Source: Bacteroidia bacterium (lineage in GTDB: Bacteria > Bacteroidota > Bacteroidia > B-17B0 > Aurantibacillaceae). From it: DNA of 64,000 nucleotides. Positions 38,667 through 48,203 of the stretch are shown piece after piece. Both the position numbers and the translations under genes were made by a program. The notes beneath the pieces were generated by a model that made no database searches, was not told the origin of the DNA, and worked only from the letters and a program-made list of their open reading frames with translations. Location of the stretch: assembly GCA_022841465.1 (NCBI GenBank), contig JALHRL010000003.1:179862-243861 (forward strand), given 5' to 3'. How positions within the stretch are numbered: the stretch's first letter is position 1; the number at the start of each line of letters is the position of its first letter.

Positions 38667-39335
38667 ATGGATTATAAAACTTGCTGGAATTACCAGGAAG
38701 AATTATTTAATTCCATTATTGAACTAAAAATTAAAAACCGTGATTTACCGGATGCAGAAAAAAAACAAACTCCTAATTATTTATTATTTGTTGAACATCC
38801 GCACGTTTATACTTTAGGCAAGAGCGGTAATGAAACTAACTTATTGGTAAACGAACAACAATTACTAGAAAAAAAAGCAACGTATTATAAAATTAACAGG
38901 GGTGGCGATATAACCTATCATGGACCGGGACAAATAGTTGCCTACCCTATTTTAGATTTGGATAATTTTTTCACCGATATTCATCAATACCTTCGCTTGT
39001 TAGAAGAAACCATTATTCTTACTTTAAAAGAATATGGCCTTAATGCACAAAGAAGTAAAGGCGAAACCGGTGTTTGGTTAGACGCCGAAAATATTTTAAA
39101 AGCCAGAAAAATTTGCGCCTTTGGCGTGCGTTGCAGCAGATGGGTAACGATGCACGGTTGGGGCTTTAATGTTAACTCTAATTTAGATTATTTTTCCAAC
39201 ATTATACCCTGCGGAATTTCAAACAAAGCGGTAACCAGTTTAAATAAAGAATTAGGGCATGATGTTGAAATAAGTGAAATAAAAACGAAATTGAAAAATA
39301 ATTTTTCGAAACTGTTTAACGCAGAATTAGTTTAA
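38667..39335 (+). CDS. lipB: Lipoyl (octanoyl) transferase LipB
   Basis: 222 residues from the ATG at 38667. LipB signatures: FVEHPHVYTLGKSG, RGGDITYHGPGQIVAYPILDL, the Lys in ARKICAFGVR and the catalytic Cys in NIIPCGI. It moves an octanoyl group from acyl carrier protein to the E2 and H proteins, the first step in lipoate synthesis. The in-frame codons upstream, from CTG at 38628, read LQNKKIIFKDLGV, which looks like the normal LipB N-terminus; the true start may be non-ATG (see findings). The stop shares TTAA with the convergent gene. Confidence 0.93.
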   Translation: MDYKTCWNYQEELFNSIIELKIKNRDLPDAEKKQTPNYLLFVEHPHVYTLGKSGNETNLLVNEQQLLEKKATYYKINRGGDITYHGPGQIVAYPILDLDNFFTDIHQYLRLLEETIILTLKEYGLNAQRSKGETGVWLDAENILKARKICAFGVRCSRWVTMHGWGFNVNSNLDYFSNIIPCGISNKAVTSLNKELGHDVEISEIKTKLKNNFSKLFNAELV

Positions 39336-40579
39336 TCTTGCTCTTCTTTAAATGGATTTCGCGGTATCCATTGTTTAGGCTTCAAAAATTCTATAAATGG
39401 GCTTACCAATATTTTAGATAAAGTATTTTGAGGCTGTATGTAACAAATTAAATCTTTAGGTTTCGCACCAATAGTAGTTTTTATTTCTGCCGCTGTTCTT
39501 CCAAAATTAATTGCTTTTACACCTGCTTTAATTCCTGCATCAACATAATCATATAAAATATTTTGATAAAGATTTAAATTTTCGTTTACCTCATAATCTA
39601 AACCAATATAATGTGTTTCTAATGCATCTTTATTAATTTCAAACCAAGTAGAAAAACCAACCAATTTTCCGGAATTAAAAAAAGCTTTAAATAAAAATTT
39701 ATCTTCAAAAATTACTTTCGATTCAAAAAAATAATTCTTAGGCAACTTTAATAGTTTAAATTTTGCCCTGTTGTAAACGTTTTCATACAACTTATAAATT
39801 TCATTTTGATGTTTTTCAATTTCAGAAGCAGTTAACAGTTTCATTTCAAATTCTTGACGTAATTTTAAAATAGATTTTGCCCTGTTTCTGTATTTTTTTG
39901 AAAACAACAATATAAATTCTTCTATTGTTTTTAAACCTTCCGGAAATTCTAAAACTAGATTAGGTTCAACCGAAAACGATTGACCTTTAAAAGCCGTTGA
40001 TTTTTCAATGGTTTTAATGGGCTTGTAAAAATCTTTAATTAATACGGCCGATATTTTTCCGCGTAAATCTTCTTCCGATGAAATTGTTTTTATGATGGTG
40101 CATAAAACTTTGTAAAATTCTTCATCTTTAATTCTGTTGTTTTTTAAAAAGCCGTATTCGCCACTAATTAAATTGTTTCCGCAAGTTAACATTCTAAAAA
40201 GCACATCTTCTTCCTCTTTTGATTGTAAGTACTTTTCAAATAATTTTAATCGTTTTGATTGTACCTCTTGTATTTCACTTTCCAATAACTGCCCAAAAGT
40301 ATTGGCTTTAAAATCGGTTAATTGAAAATAAACAATTCCGCAAGGCTTTAAATTTTTGTAAACTAATACATACCTGCATCTTAATGAAACATTGCTACAC
40401 TGTTCAATTAATTTTAAATAAGGTATCTGAAAAAAATAATTAGTAGTGCCAATAACTTCATTCCAATCTTTAACAGAAATATACTCTGCCTTCTCAAATT
40501 CTGTAAAGCTTAGTTTACGTCCAATAACTCTATTTGGCTTATATCTTAGTTTACTTCTTAAGGGCTTGCAAAACAACAT
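39332..40579 (-). CDS. FemAB/GNAT-like acyltransferase family protein
   Basis: 415 residues. The C-terminal two-thirds have the GNAT-like layout seen in FemAB-like (PF04339-type) proteins: a YRNRAKSIL helix, a central KLYENVYNRAK helix, the GKLVGFSTWF strand and a final helix pair before NFGRTAAEIKTTIGAKP. This last segment is usual in Bacteroidota members annotated only as GNAT family N-acetyltransferase. The substrate is unknown; peptidoglycan or lipid acyl transfer are both possible. It is divergent from deoC. Confidence 0.65.
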   Translation of the reverse strand: MLFCKPLRSKLRYKPNRVIGRKLSFTEFEKAEYISVKDWNEVIGTTNYFFQIPYLKLIEQCSNVSLRCRYVLVYKNLKPCGIVYFQLTDFKANTFGQLLESEIQEVQSKRLKLFEKYLQSKEEEDVLFRMLTCGNNLISGEYGFLKNNRIKDEEFYKVLCTIIKTISSEEDLRGKISAVLIKDFYKPIKTIEKSTAFKGQSFSVEPNLVLEFPEGLKTIEEFILLFSKKYRNRAKSILKLRQEFEMKLLTASEIEKHQNEIYKLYENVYNRAKFKLLKLPKNYFFESKVIFEDKFLFKAFFNSGKLVGFSTWFEINKDALETHYIGLDYEVNENLNLYQNILYDYVDAGIKAGVKAINFGRTAAEIKTTIGAKPKDLICYIQPQNTLSKILVSPFIEFLKPKQWIPRNPFKEEQD

Positions 40580-40679
40580 TATGTAAAGTTAATGATAAAT
40601 AAAGCAATAAACTTTTTTTATTATACGCGTTCACTTGCTTGAATTAAATTTAGTTATATTTAACAGTTGATTATATACT

Positions 40680-41570
40680 ATGAATTTTGATTACAAAACA
40701 CATATAGACCAAGTTGGTATTGAAGAACGTGTTGCAAGATTTAATACACGAAGCATTAAAAAAGAAACTAAAACCAAAGGTTTAAAACTTGCATTAAACA
40801 TGATTGATTTAACTACGCTGGAGGGCAAAGATACAGAAGGAAAGGTTAAACAAATGTGTTTTAAGGCCATGCATTTAGCAGATGACATTCCTGGTTTACC
40901 AACAGTTGCTGCAGTTTGCGTTTACCCAACCCATGTAAAAAGTGCAAAAAACTTTTTAAAGAACAGTGCTGTTAAAGTAGCTTCGGTTGCTACAGCTTTC
41001 CCCAGTGGAAATTCAACATTAGACATAAAACTTAACGATACCCATTTTGCGGTTGATAATGGTGCAGATGAAATTGATATGGTTATTAGTCGCGGTGAAT
41101 TTTTAAAAGGAAATTACAATTTTGTTTTCGACGAAATTGCTGCCATAAAAAATGCCTGTGGCAAAGCCCGTTTAAAAGTAATTTTAGAAACCGGAGAATT
41201 ATCAACTTTAGATAATGTTAGAAAAGCAAGTGATATTGCTATTGCAGCCGGTGCCGATTTTATAAAAACATCTACCGGAAAAATACAACCTGCCGCAACA
41301 ATGCCGGTAACTTTAGTAATGCTGGAAGCAATTAAAGAACATTACAAAAAAACCGGAATTAAAATAGGAATGAAGCCGGCCGGCGGTATAAGTACTGCAA
41401 AATCTGCATTGCAATATTTAGTGATGTTAAACGAAACCTTAGGAACAGAATGGATGAATAATGAATGGTTTAGATTTGGTGCCAGTAGCTTGGCAAACGA
41501 TATTATATTGCAATTAGGAAAAGAACAAAAAGGATTTTATTACAGTAAAGATTATATCAGTAACGATTAA
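40680..41570 (+). CDS. deoC: Deoxyribose-phosphate aldolase DeoC
   Basis: 296 residues of the longer eukaryote-like/E. coli-like DeoC type. The Schiff-base lysine is in FIKTSTGK, the second Lys in MKPAGGIST, and the proton-relay Asp in NGADEIDMVI. DeoC splits 2-deoxyribose 5-phosphate into acetaldehyde and glyceraldehyde 3-phosphate during deoxynucleoside use. An aldehyde dehydrogenase gene follows 11 bases after the stop, giving a path from acetaldehyde to acetate. Confidence 0.95.
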   Translation: MNFDYKTHIDQVGIEERVARFNTRSIKKETKTKGLKLALNMIDLTTLEGKDTEGKVKQMCFKAMHLADDIPGLPTVAAVCVYPTHVKSAKNFLKNSAVKVASVATAFPSGNSTLDIKLNDTHFAVDNGADEIDMVISRGEFLKGNYNFVFDEIAAIKNACGKARLKVILETGELSTLDNVRKASDIAIAAGADFIKTSTGKIQPAATMPVTLVMLEAIKEHYKKTGIKIGMKPAGGISTAKSALQYLVMLNETLGTEWMNNEWFRFGASSLANDIILQLGKEQKGFYYSKDYISND

Positions 41571-41581
41571 AATTTTAATTG

Positions 41582-43030
41582 ATGAACACAGAATCATTTA
41601 ATTGGGAATATGCGCCTGCACCGGAGGCAAAAGACCACGCAAAAATTAAAAAACAATACGATTTGTTTATTAATGGAAAATTTACAAAGCCATTAAGTAA
41701 AAAATATTTTGCAACTACTAGTCCATCTTCACTTGAAAAACTTGCAGAAGTAGCAGAGGCCAATGAAAATGACGTGAATGCTGCCGTAAAAGCAGCCCGT
41801 GTTGCTTACGAAAAATACTGGAAAAAGTTAACGGCCAAAGAAAGAGGCAAATATATTTTTAGAATTGCTCGTATTATTCAAGAACGCTCCAGAGAGCTTG
41901 CCGTTATTGAAAGCATGGATGGTGGAAAACCTATTAGAGAAAGCAGGGATTTTGATATTCCGAATGCAGCTAATTATTTTTTCTACTATGCAGGTTGGGC
42001 CGATAAATTAGAATATGCTTTTCCTAACAAAACACCAAAAAGCTTGGGTGTTGCGGCACAAATTATTCCTTGGAACTTTCCTTTATTAATGGCTGCTTGG
42101 AAAATTGCCCCGGCTTTAGCAACAGGAAATACGGTGGTTTTAAAGCCCGCCGAAGGCACTCCCTTAACCGCATTAAAGCTGGCCGAAATAATTCAATATG
42201 CTGATTTGCCTCCCGGTGTTGTAAATATTATTACCGGATTTGGTGCAACAGGCGCAGCAATGGTAAATCATAAAGATGTTAATAAAATTGCATTTACGGG
42301 AAGTACCGATGTAGGAAAAATTATTCAAAAAGCTGTTGCAGGAAGCAATAAAAAACTAACATTAGAATTAGGGGGCAAAGCGGCAAATATTGTTTTTGAT
42401 GATGCACCAATTAACCAAGCTGTAGAAGGTATTGTAAACGGAATATTTTTTAATCAAGGCCATGTTTGTTGTGCGGGCTCGCGTTTATTTGTGCAGGAAA
42501 ATGTTGCCGAAGAAGTTATTAGCAAATTAAAAGAGCGAATGGAGACGTTGATTGTTGGAGACCCGCTAGATAAAAACACAGACATTGGTGCCATTAACAG
42601 TAAAGAACAGTTAGATAAAATAAACTCTTATTTACACATTGGTAAAGAAGAAGGTTTAGAAATTCATCAAAGCAATTGTAATGTTCCAAGCAAAGGGTAT
42701 TTTTGTAAACCTACTTTATTTATTGGCGCTTCACAAAGTAACAGAGTAGTACAAGAAGAAATTTTTGGTCCGGTTTTAACCATACAAACATTCAGAACAA
42801 TTGAAGAAGTAATTGAAAAAGCCAACAACATTCCTTACGGTTTAAGTGCCGGAGTATGGACAGACAAAGGTTCGAAAATTTTTAATCTTACCACCAAATT
42901 AAGAGCCGGAGTTGTTTGGGCAAATACTTACAATAAGTTCGACCCTACTTCGCCATTTGGAGGTTACAAAGAAAGTGGTTTTGGAAGAGAAGGTGGATTG
43001 CACGGTTTATTACCGTATATTACTTTTTAA
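41582..43030 (+). CDS. NAD(P)-dependent aldehyde dehydrogenase
   Basis: 482 residues, standard ALDH length. Cofactor region IPWNFPLLMAAWKIAPALATGN, the general base Glu in LELGGKAANIVFDD, and the catalytic Cys in GHVCCAGSRL are all present. Adjacent deoC suggests acetaldehyde as substrate, an inference from the pair; the family is broad. Its stop shares TTAA with the convergent SET gene. Confidence 0.93.
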   Translation: MNTESFNWEYAPAPEAKDHAKIKKQYDLFINGKFTKPLSKKYFATTSPSSLEKLAEVAEANENDVNAAVKAARVAYEKYWKKLTAKERGKYIFRIARIIQERSRELAVIESMDGGKPIRESRDFDIPNAANYFFYYAGWADKLEYAFPNKTPKSLGVAAQIIPWNFPLLMAAWKIAPALATGNTVVLKPAEGTPLTALKLAEIIQYADLPPGVVNIITGFGATGAAMVNHKDVNKIAFTGSTDVGKIIQKAVAGSNKKLTLELGGKAANIVFDDAPINQAVEGIVNGIFFNQGHVCCAGSRLFVQENVAEEVISKLKERMETLIVGDPLDKNTDIGAINSKEQLDKINSYLHIGKEEGLEIHQSNCNVPSKGYFCKPTLFIGASQSNRVVQEEIFGPVLTIQTFRTIEEVIEKANNIPYGLSAGVWTDKGSKIFNLTTKLRAGVVWANTYNKFDPTSPFGGYKESGFGREGGLHGLLPYITF

Positions 43031-43452
43031 AACTTATTTGTTTTATAAAGTTTGTGTTTAATGTTGTAGCGAACACAATCCCAATATTCTTTCGTGTAAT
43101 CAACAAAAATTTCTTCGCCGGCTTTAATGTTTTTTGTAGCAACAATAAAACATTTATTATTATGTACTTCGTACTCCGAATTATTTTTAAATCCCGGAAC
43201 TCTGCTTAATCCGCGTGCATCGTTGGCATAACGTGCTTTGTGTTGCGGCGTTTTAAAAGCATCTATGCATTTTTTATTGGAAATAAAAAACAAATAACCA
43301 TCCTGATCGTTTGCTACACGCTTAGCATACTCTTTCCATTTAATAATTTCGCCTTTGTATTCAATAATTTTTTCACCTTTTTTAATACCAGCAGTGGTAT
43401 ATAAACCTTTTCCTGCATTCGGTAACTGAGATTTTTTTACTATTAGTGCCAT
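43027..43452 (-). CDS. SET-domain protein (putative lysine methyltransferase)
   Basis: 141 residues from the ATG at 43452. The SET domain covers the whole protein: NAGKGLYTTAGIKKGEKIIEYKGE at the start (N-terminal strands), a variable insert, the NDARG position where most SET proteins have an RFxNH-like motif, and GEEIFVDYT near the end. A short C-terminal post-SET-like tail holds one Cys. Bacterial SET proteins may methylate histone-like or other proteins; no target is known. The -7 element just upstream supports this start. Confidence 0.8.
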   Translation of the reverse strand: MALIVKKSQLPNAGKGLYTTAGIKKGEKIIEYKGEIIKWKEYAKRVANDQDGYLFFISNKKCIDAFKTPQHKARYANDARGLSRVPGFKNNSEYEVHNNKCFIVATKNIKAGEEIFVDYTKEYWDCVRYNIKHKLYKTNKF

Positions 43453-43461
43453 AAGAGATTG

Positions 43462-43469
43462 CAAAAATA
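43462..43469 (-). promoter_or_regulatory. -7 element of the SET-domain gene
   Basis: Minus strand TATTTTTG matches TAnnTTTG, ending nine bases before the ATG at 43452. A TTG at 43464-43462 that could extend the frame lies inside this box, so the ATG is preferred as the start. Confidence 0.45.
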
Positions 43470-43549
43470 ATTATTTAATTGAACTATTAACTACTTTTTT
43501 TAAAACAGCCGCTAAATAATGTTTATACTTGTATTTACGTTCACAATTA

Positions 43550-45328
43550 ATGGAAATTAACAAGGTAAATATTTTTGAAAAATTAATTACCTGGCTTCAT
43601 ATTAAATTAACCGAGAAACAATTTTTAATTTTCTCGAGCATTTTAGTGGGTGTTAGCAGCGGTATTGCCGCCGTAATACTAAAATCATTTGTGCACTTCA
43701 TTAAACAAAATTTGGTGAATGGCTACTTATATAAACTTAGCACATCCTATTTGCACGTTTTTTTACCCTTAATTGGAATTGGCATAACCGTTTTAATTGT
43801 TAAACGCTTTTACAAAGGCTTATTAAGTAAAGGAAATCCATTTATATTAAATAGTATTGCTAAAAAGGGAAGTTTTTTACCGTTTCACCACATGTATTCT
43901 CATATAATAACAAGTGGTATTACCGTTGGTTTTGGTGGTTCAGCCGGATTAGAGTCGCCCATTGTAAATACAGGCGCAGCAATTGGTTCTAATTATTCTA
44001 AAAGATATAAACTTTCGTATAGAGAACGAACACTTTTATTAGCTGCCGGAGTTTCGGGCGGAATTGCCGGTGCATTTAATGCGCCCATTGCCGGTGTGCT
44101 TTTTGCTTTAGAAGTATTATTAATTGACATTAATTTAACTGCATTTATTCCACTTCTTATTGCCTCAGCAAGTGGCGCTTTAATTTCTAAAGTTATTTTA
44201 AATGAAGACATATTGTTGTTTTTTAAATTAAAACAAACCTTTAATTACCACAATCTTCATTACTATATTTTACTTGCTGTTTTATGCGGATTTACTTCTT
44301 TATACTACGTTAATGTATTTGCTTATACCGAAAAAAAGTTCAAAAAAAAGAAATCGAAACTTAGCAAATGGTTAATAGGTGGGGTTTTGTTAGCCATCTT
44401 AATTCTCCTTTTCCCTACCCTATATAGTGAAGGTTATGAGAGTATTGTTTTGTTATCAGAGTTAAACACCAATGAATTAATAGAAAACAGTATTTTAAAC
44501 AAATATATTACCGGGCCATGGTTTGTATTACTATTTATAATAGTTACTTTATTACTTAAAAGTTTTGCCGCAGCAATTACAATAGGAAGTGGAGGAAATG
44601 GCGGTAATTTTGCACCCTCATTGTTTGTTGGCGCCCATCTTGGTTTTGCTTTTGCTTACTTATTACAACTTTTAGGCATTGAAGAAGTGCCCGTAGGTAA
44701 CTTAACCATTGTTGCGATGGCGGGTGTATTAAGCGGAATTTTTCATGCGCCGTTAACTGCCATATTTTTAATAGCCGAAATAACGGGTGGGTATGAGCTA
44801 ATTATTCCATTAATGCTAGTATCTTCTATTAGTTTTGTATTGGTGAAATACTTCCATCCCGATTCATTAGACATTAGAAAATTAAAGCAAAGAGGTACCA
44901 TTGTTTCTGAAGATAAAGACACCAGCATACTTGGTAAAATAAATATTGAAGAGTTAATTGAAAATGATTTTTCTGTAATTAAACCAGGTGATAAGCTGGG
45001 TACTATTGTAGAAAACATAAAACATTCTAAACGAAACATATTTCCGGTAATTAATACACAAAATGAATTAATAGGCATTATAACACTTGATAATATAAAA
45101 GAAGAAATGTTTAATCAGCAATTATATGAAAAGGTTATTGCTAAAGAAATAATGCAGAAACCTGAAATTAAAATTAAGCACAACGAAGATATTTTTGCTA
45201 TTATGAAAAAGTTTGAAGAATCGGGTCAATGGAATTTACCGGTAACTGAAAACGGTGTTTATAAAGGCTTTTTATCTAAATCAACCATTTTAACGGAATA
45301 CAGAGAAAAACTTTTATCCTCTTTGTAA
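43550..45328 (+). CDS. ClC-family chloride channel/transporter with CBS pair
   Basis: 592 residues. ClC core of about 420 residues with GFGGSAGLESPIVNTGAAIGS (gating Glu kept), GGNGGNFAPSLFVGA (normally GxFxP) and a degenerate first selectivity motif (SKGNP in place of GSGIP). Two CBS domains follow (about 465-590). Cl-/H+ exchange or channel function is the family role; CBS domains often bind adenine nucleotides. ATG at 43550 is preferred over a TTG at 43529, which sits in a TATACTTG promoter-like box. It overlaps the convergent ABC gene by 15 bases. Confidence 0.92.
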   Translation: MEINKVNIFEKLITWLHIKLTEKQFLIFSSILVGVSSGIAAVILKSFVHFIKQNLVNGYLYKLSTSYLHVFLPLIGIGITVLIVKRFYKGLLSKGNPFILNSIAKKGSFLPFHHMYSHIITSGITVGFGGSAGLESPIVNTGAAIGSNYSKRYKLSYRERTLLLAAGVSGGIAGAFNAPIAGVLFALEVLLIDINLTAFIPLLIASASGALISKVILNEDILLFFKLKQTFNYHNLHYYILLAVLCGFTSLYYVNVFAYTEKKFKKKKSKLSKWLIGGVLLAILILLFPTLYSEGYESIVLLSELNTNELIENSILNKYITGPWFVLLFIIVTLLLKSFAAAITIGSGGNGGNFAPSLFVGAHLGFAFAYLLQLLGIEEVPVGNLTIVAMAGVLSGIFHAPLTAIFLIAEITGGYELIIPLMLVSSISFVLVKYFHPDSLDIRKLKQRGTIVSEDKDTSILGKINIEELIENDFSVIKPGDKLGTIVENIKHSKRNIFPVINTQNELIGIITLDNIKEEMFNQQLYEKVIAKEIMQKPEIKIKHNEDIFAIMKKFEESGQWNLPVTENGVYKGFLSKSTILTEYREKLLSSL

Positions 45329-46063
45329 TCCGGTAACTTTTTCAAACAAATCATCTATCTTATATTCATTCGTTAATATTACTTCATACTTGTTTTCCGG
45401 TTGAAGCAATAATATTTTGTTGCAATATTTCAAAAGCAAATCAATATCATGAGATGAAATAATAATACATTTCTTATCTTCTTTCACTAATTTAGAAAGC
45501 AAATTAAACACATGATGTTTTGAAGTATAATCTAAAAAAGCAGTTGGCTCATCTAATAACATAACGGGGGTTTCGCGTGCCAAGCACATGGCAATCATTG
45601 CTTTTTGATACTGTCCATCACTTAAAGCCAACAATTGTTTTTCTGCTTCCTTTTCTATTCCGCATACACGAATGCATTCCTTTACAATTTTTGCATCGTT
45701 ATCAGTTAATTTATTTGACAAATTTGTAAAAGGCATTCTACCCATAGCTACCAAATCTGTTAAGGTTAAATTAAATCCGGATACCTTCTCTGTTAGCACA
45801 ACGCTTAGTTCTTTTGCTAAATCATTTGTACTGTATGTGTTTTTAGGCTTACCATTAATTAAAATATCTCCTTGCAAAGAATCTTGTAAACCACTTAAGG
45901 TTTTAATTAAGGTTGATTTTCCCAAACCATTATTTCCAATTATACCTACAATATCACCTGAATTAAAACTAAAATTAAGTCCTTTAAAAACAGAAGTTAT
46001 GGCATTTTTACTTTTATAGCCAATTCCCAAATTGTTTACTTCTATTTTTATTTCATTACTCAT
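45314..46063 (-). CDS. FecE/BtuD-type ABC transporter ATP-binding protein
   Basis: 249 residues. Walker A GNNGLGKSTLIK, signature LSDGQ and Walker B VMLLDEP are present and spaced normally. The start at 46063 lies one base after the permease stop; in-frame codons further upstream overlap the permease. It energises the importer formed with the two genes upstream. Signature LSDGQ (not LSGGQ) is normal for FecE-like proteins in this phylum. Confidence 0.93.
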   Translation of the reverse strand: MSNEIKIEVNNLGIGYKSKNAITSVFKGLNFSFNSGDIVGIIGNNGLGKSTLIKTLSGLQDSLQGDILINGKPKNTYSTNDLAKELSVVLTEKVSGFNLTLTDLVAMGRMPFTNLSNKLTDNDAKIVKECIRVCGIEKEAEKQLLALSDGQYQKAMIAMCLARETPVMLLDEPTAFLDYTSKHHVFNLLSKLVKEDKKCIIISSHDIDLLLKYCNKILLLQPENKYEVILTNEYKIDDLFEKVTGLQRG

Positions 46064-46064
46064 A

Positions 46065-47048
46065 TTACCAATTTTTGCTTTTAAAAAGTAAATAAATAAT
46101 AAAAGGAGAGCCAATAACGGTTGTTATAATATTAACCGGCAACAAACTACCCGGTAAAATAACATGAGCTAAGGTGTCGCAAAAAAGCATAATAATAGCT
46201 CCAAGCAGTAAACAATACAACAGCTGTAATTTTTGGTTGGAAGTATTATAAAGTAAGCGCGACATAATAGGAACCGATAAACCAATAAAAGCAATTGGTC
46301 CGCAAAAAGCTGTTGCAATTGCGGTGAGTAATGACGATATTAAAATAAAATAAAATCGATACAGTTTAAAATTGATGCCTAATGACGTTGCATAACTTTG
46401 CCCCAGTAGAAATGATTGAAATGGCTTCGCTAATAAAAACATAAAGGCCAACAAAACAATTGTAAAAATTGAAAAAATAAGTAAATCGGTATAACTACAA
46501 TTTCCCAAGGAACCAAAGCCCCACATTATAAATTCTTTTAAACTTTTATCATTAGAAAAATACTCTATAAAAGATTGTAAGGCGCCAAATATTTGACCCA
46601 GCATTAAACCAATTATTAATAAAAAAACATTGTTTTTAACTCTTAGTGCAATTAATAAAATTATAACCGTACAAAAAATACTTCCGGTGAGTGCGGCAGA
46701 AATGTTTGCAAACTTTGTAAGAAGTAAATTATTACTTACACCAAAACTTCCGGCTAACATAATAGCAATGGCCACAAAAAAACTGGCAGAAGAACTAATT
46801 CCTAAAACATAAGGTCCTGCCAAAGGATTTCTAAACAAAACTTGCAAAATTTGACCGGCAACAGGCAAACACATTCCGCATAAAATGGCAGTAATTGCTT
46901 TTGTTAAACGAATATTAGAAAAAATATAATTAGATAATTTAAAATCTGAAAAAGTAATTGCCTCTGTACCTGCAAACATTAAATTAGAAATAATTGCTAC
47001 CATCAATAACATCAACAAAATAGAAATATTTACAACTAACTTGCTCAA
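46065..47048 (-). CDS. FecCD/BtuC-type ABC permease
   Basis: 327 residues with about nine to ten membrane helices and the FecCD pattern: GMCLPVAGQILQVLFRNPLAGPYVLG near the N-terminus and AFCGPIAFIGLSVPI in the coupling region. The family imports iron-siderophores, heme or cobalamin. The gene is three bases from the binding-protein gene. Confidence 0.92.
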   Translation of the reverse strand: MSKLVVNISILLMLLMVAIISNLMFAGTEAITFSDFKLSNYIFSNIRLTKAITAILCGMCLPVAGQILQVLFRNPLAGPYVLGISSSASFFVAIAIMLAGSFGVSNNLLLTKFANISAALTGSIFCTVIILLIALRVKNNVFLLIIGLMLGQIFGALQSFIEYFSNDKSLKEFIMWGFGSLGNCSYTDLLIFSIFTIVLLAFMFLLAKPFQSFLLGQSYATSLGINFKLYRFYFILISSLLTAIATAFCGPIAFIGLSVPIMSRLLYNTSNQKLQLLYCLLLGAIIMLFCDTLAHVILPGSLLPVNIITTVIGSPFIIYLLFKSKNW

Positions 47049-47051
47049 GTA

Positions 47052-48203
47052 TTAATATAATTTTTTGTAATAATAAAAAGTACTTTTTAAACTATCTGTA
47101 GCTTCGGGATGGAATAACAAAATAAAATCGTTTAAAATTCTATTCGGAAAAACCATACCCGTTTCCCAAAAGGTTGAATATCCTTTTGAATTGCAAACCA
47201 AATTATTATTGTAAACACCATTTACTTTAAAAGCTTCAAAATCGGCATAACGTTTATCTTGCTCTAACATTTGATTTTTATTTTCACACATTGAAACATT
47301 TAGCCAGAAATTTGCTTTGGAAGCCCTCCTATATACAGTTTCAAAACTTAAAGGTAAACTCCCTTTAGAAGAATCATCATCCCATATGTATTTTGCGCCG
47401 GCATCTTTTATTAAATATGAGATATAACTTTTACCACCCGGCACAAACCAGGTATCGCCAAACTTTAGTTCGGTAAAAACTTCAGGCTTGTTTTTAAAAT
47501 TTTCTACTATTTTTTTTAATCTCAGATATTCTTTTTCTGTATTTAAAAATAATTCATTCGCTAATTTTTCCTTATTAACAAAGGCCGCAAAAAACTTTAT
47601 CCATTCGGCACGCGCCAATGGCGTTTCTTCCAAGTGATCTATACAAACAGCAACAGGAATTCCTTTTTCCATTATTTTTGAATCAAAATCATTTACTTTA
47701 TTCCCCATTCCAAACGCGAAAATAATATCAGGGTTTATCTTTATAACTTCTTCTCTATTAATATCAGGACTACGTTGTAATTCTGAAATTAATCCTGCGG
47801 CATGTTTTTTTAAAACCTCAGCGTTATTATAATAATCAATGTTTTCTACTCCTATAATTTCGTTAACACATTCCAGTTCAGTTAACATTGTAGTATAAAT
47901 GGTGCTTAAAGAAACTATTCGCTTACAAGGAGTTTTAACAAAAACAGCATTTTTTAATTTAATATTGGGTTTGTTTTCGGAAGAATAAAGAATAAAATTA
48001 GCAGTTGTATCATTTGAATGGGCTTTACCAAAATAGTGTATTATTTTATACTCTTTGGCATAAGAAAAAGAAAAGAGTTTGGCATATTTAATGGTTGAAT
48101 CTGAAATTAAATTTTCTTGATTTGCATTTGTGATAGAATTGTTATTGTTACACGAACAAAACAAAATTACAGATGCAATAAAATAAAATAAATTGAATTT
48201 CAT
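47052..48203 (-). CDS. FecB/BtuF-like periplasmic binding lipoprotein
   Basis: 383 residues. The signal peptide ends in a lipobox region (ILFCSC), so the mature protein is likely lipid-anchored. Typical class III binding-protein features follow: RIVSLSTIYTTMLTEL, NPDIIFAFGMG, and the long helix between two lobes. It is the longer form found in this phylum. Its ligand may be an iron chelate or cobalamin, which sequence cannot settle. It starts next to the kinase stop, so the two genes are coupled. Confidence 0.88.
   Translation of the reverse strand: MKFNLFYFIASVILFCSCNNNNSITNANQENLISDSTIKYAKLFSFSYAKEYKIIHYFGKAHSNDTTANFILYSSENKPNIKLKNAVFVKTPCKRIVSLSTIYTTMLTELECVNEIIGVENIDYYNNAEVLKKHAAGLISELQRSPDINREEVIKINPDIIFAFGMGNKVNDFDSKIMEKGIPVAVCIDHLEETPLARAEWIKFFAAFVNKEKLANELFLNTEKEYLRLKKIVENFKNKPEVFTELKFGDTWFVPGGKSYISYLIKDAGAKYIWDDDSSKGSLPLSFETVYRRASKANFWLNVSMCENKNQMLEQDKRYADFEAFKVNGVYNNNLVCNSKGYSTFWETGMVFPNRILNDFILLFHPEATDSLKSTFYYYKKLY

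Noticed and set aside
43529..43549. Longer N-terminus for the ClC protein from a TTG start
   Set aside because: The TTG is inside a TATACTTG promoter-like box; ATG 43550 gives the normal start.
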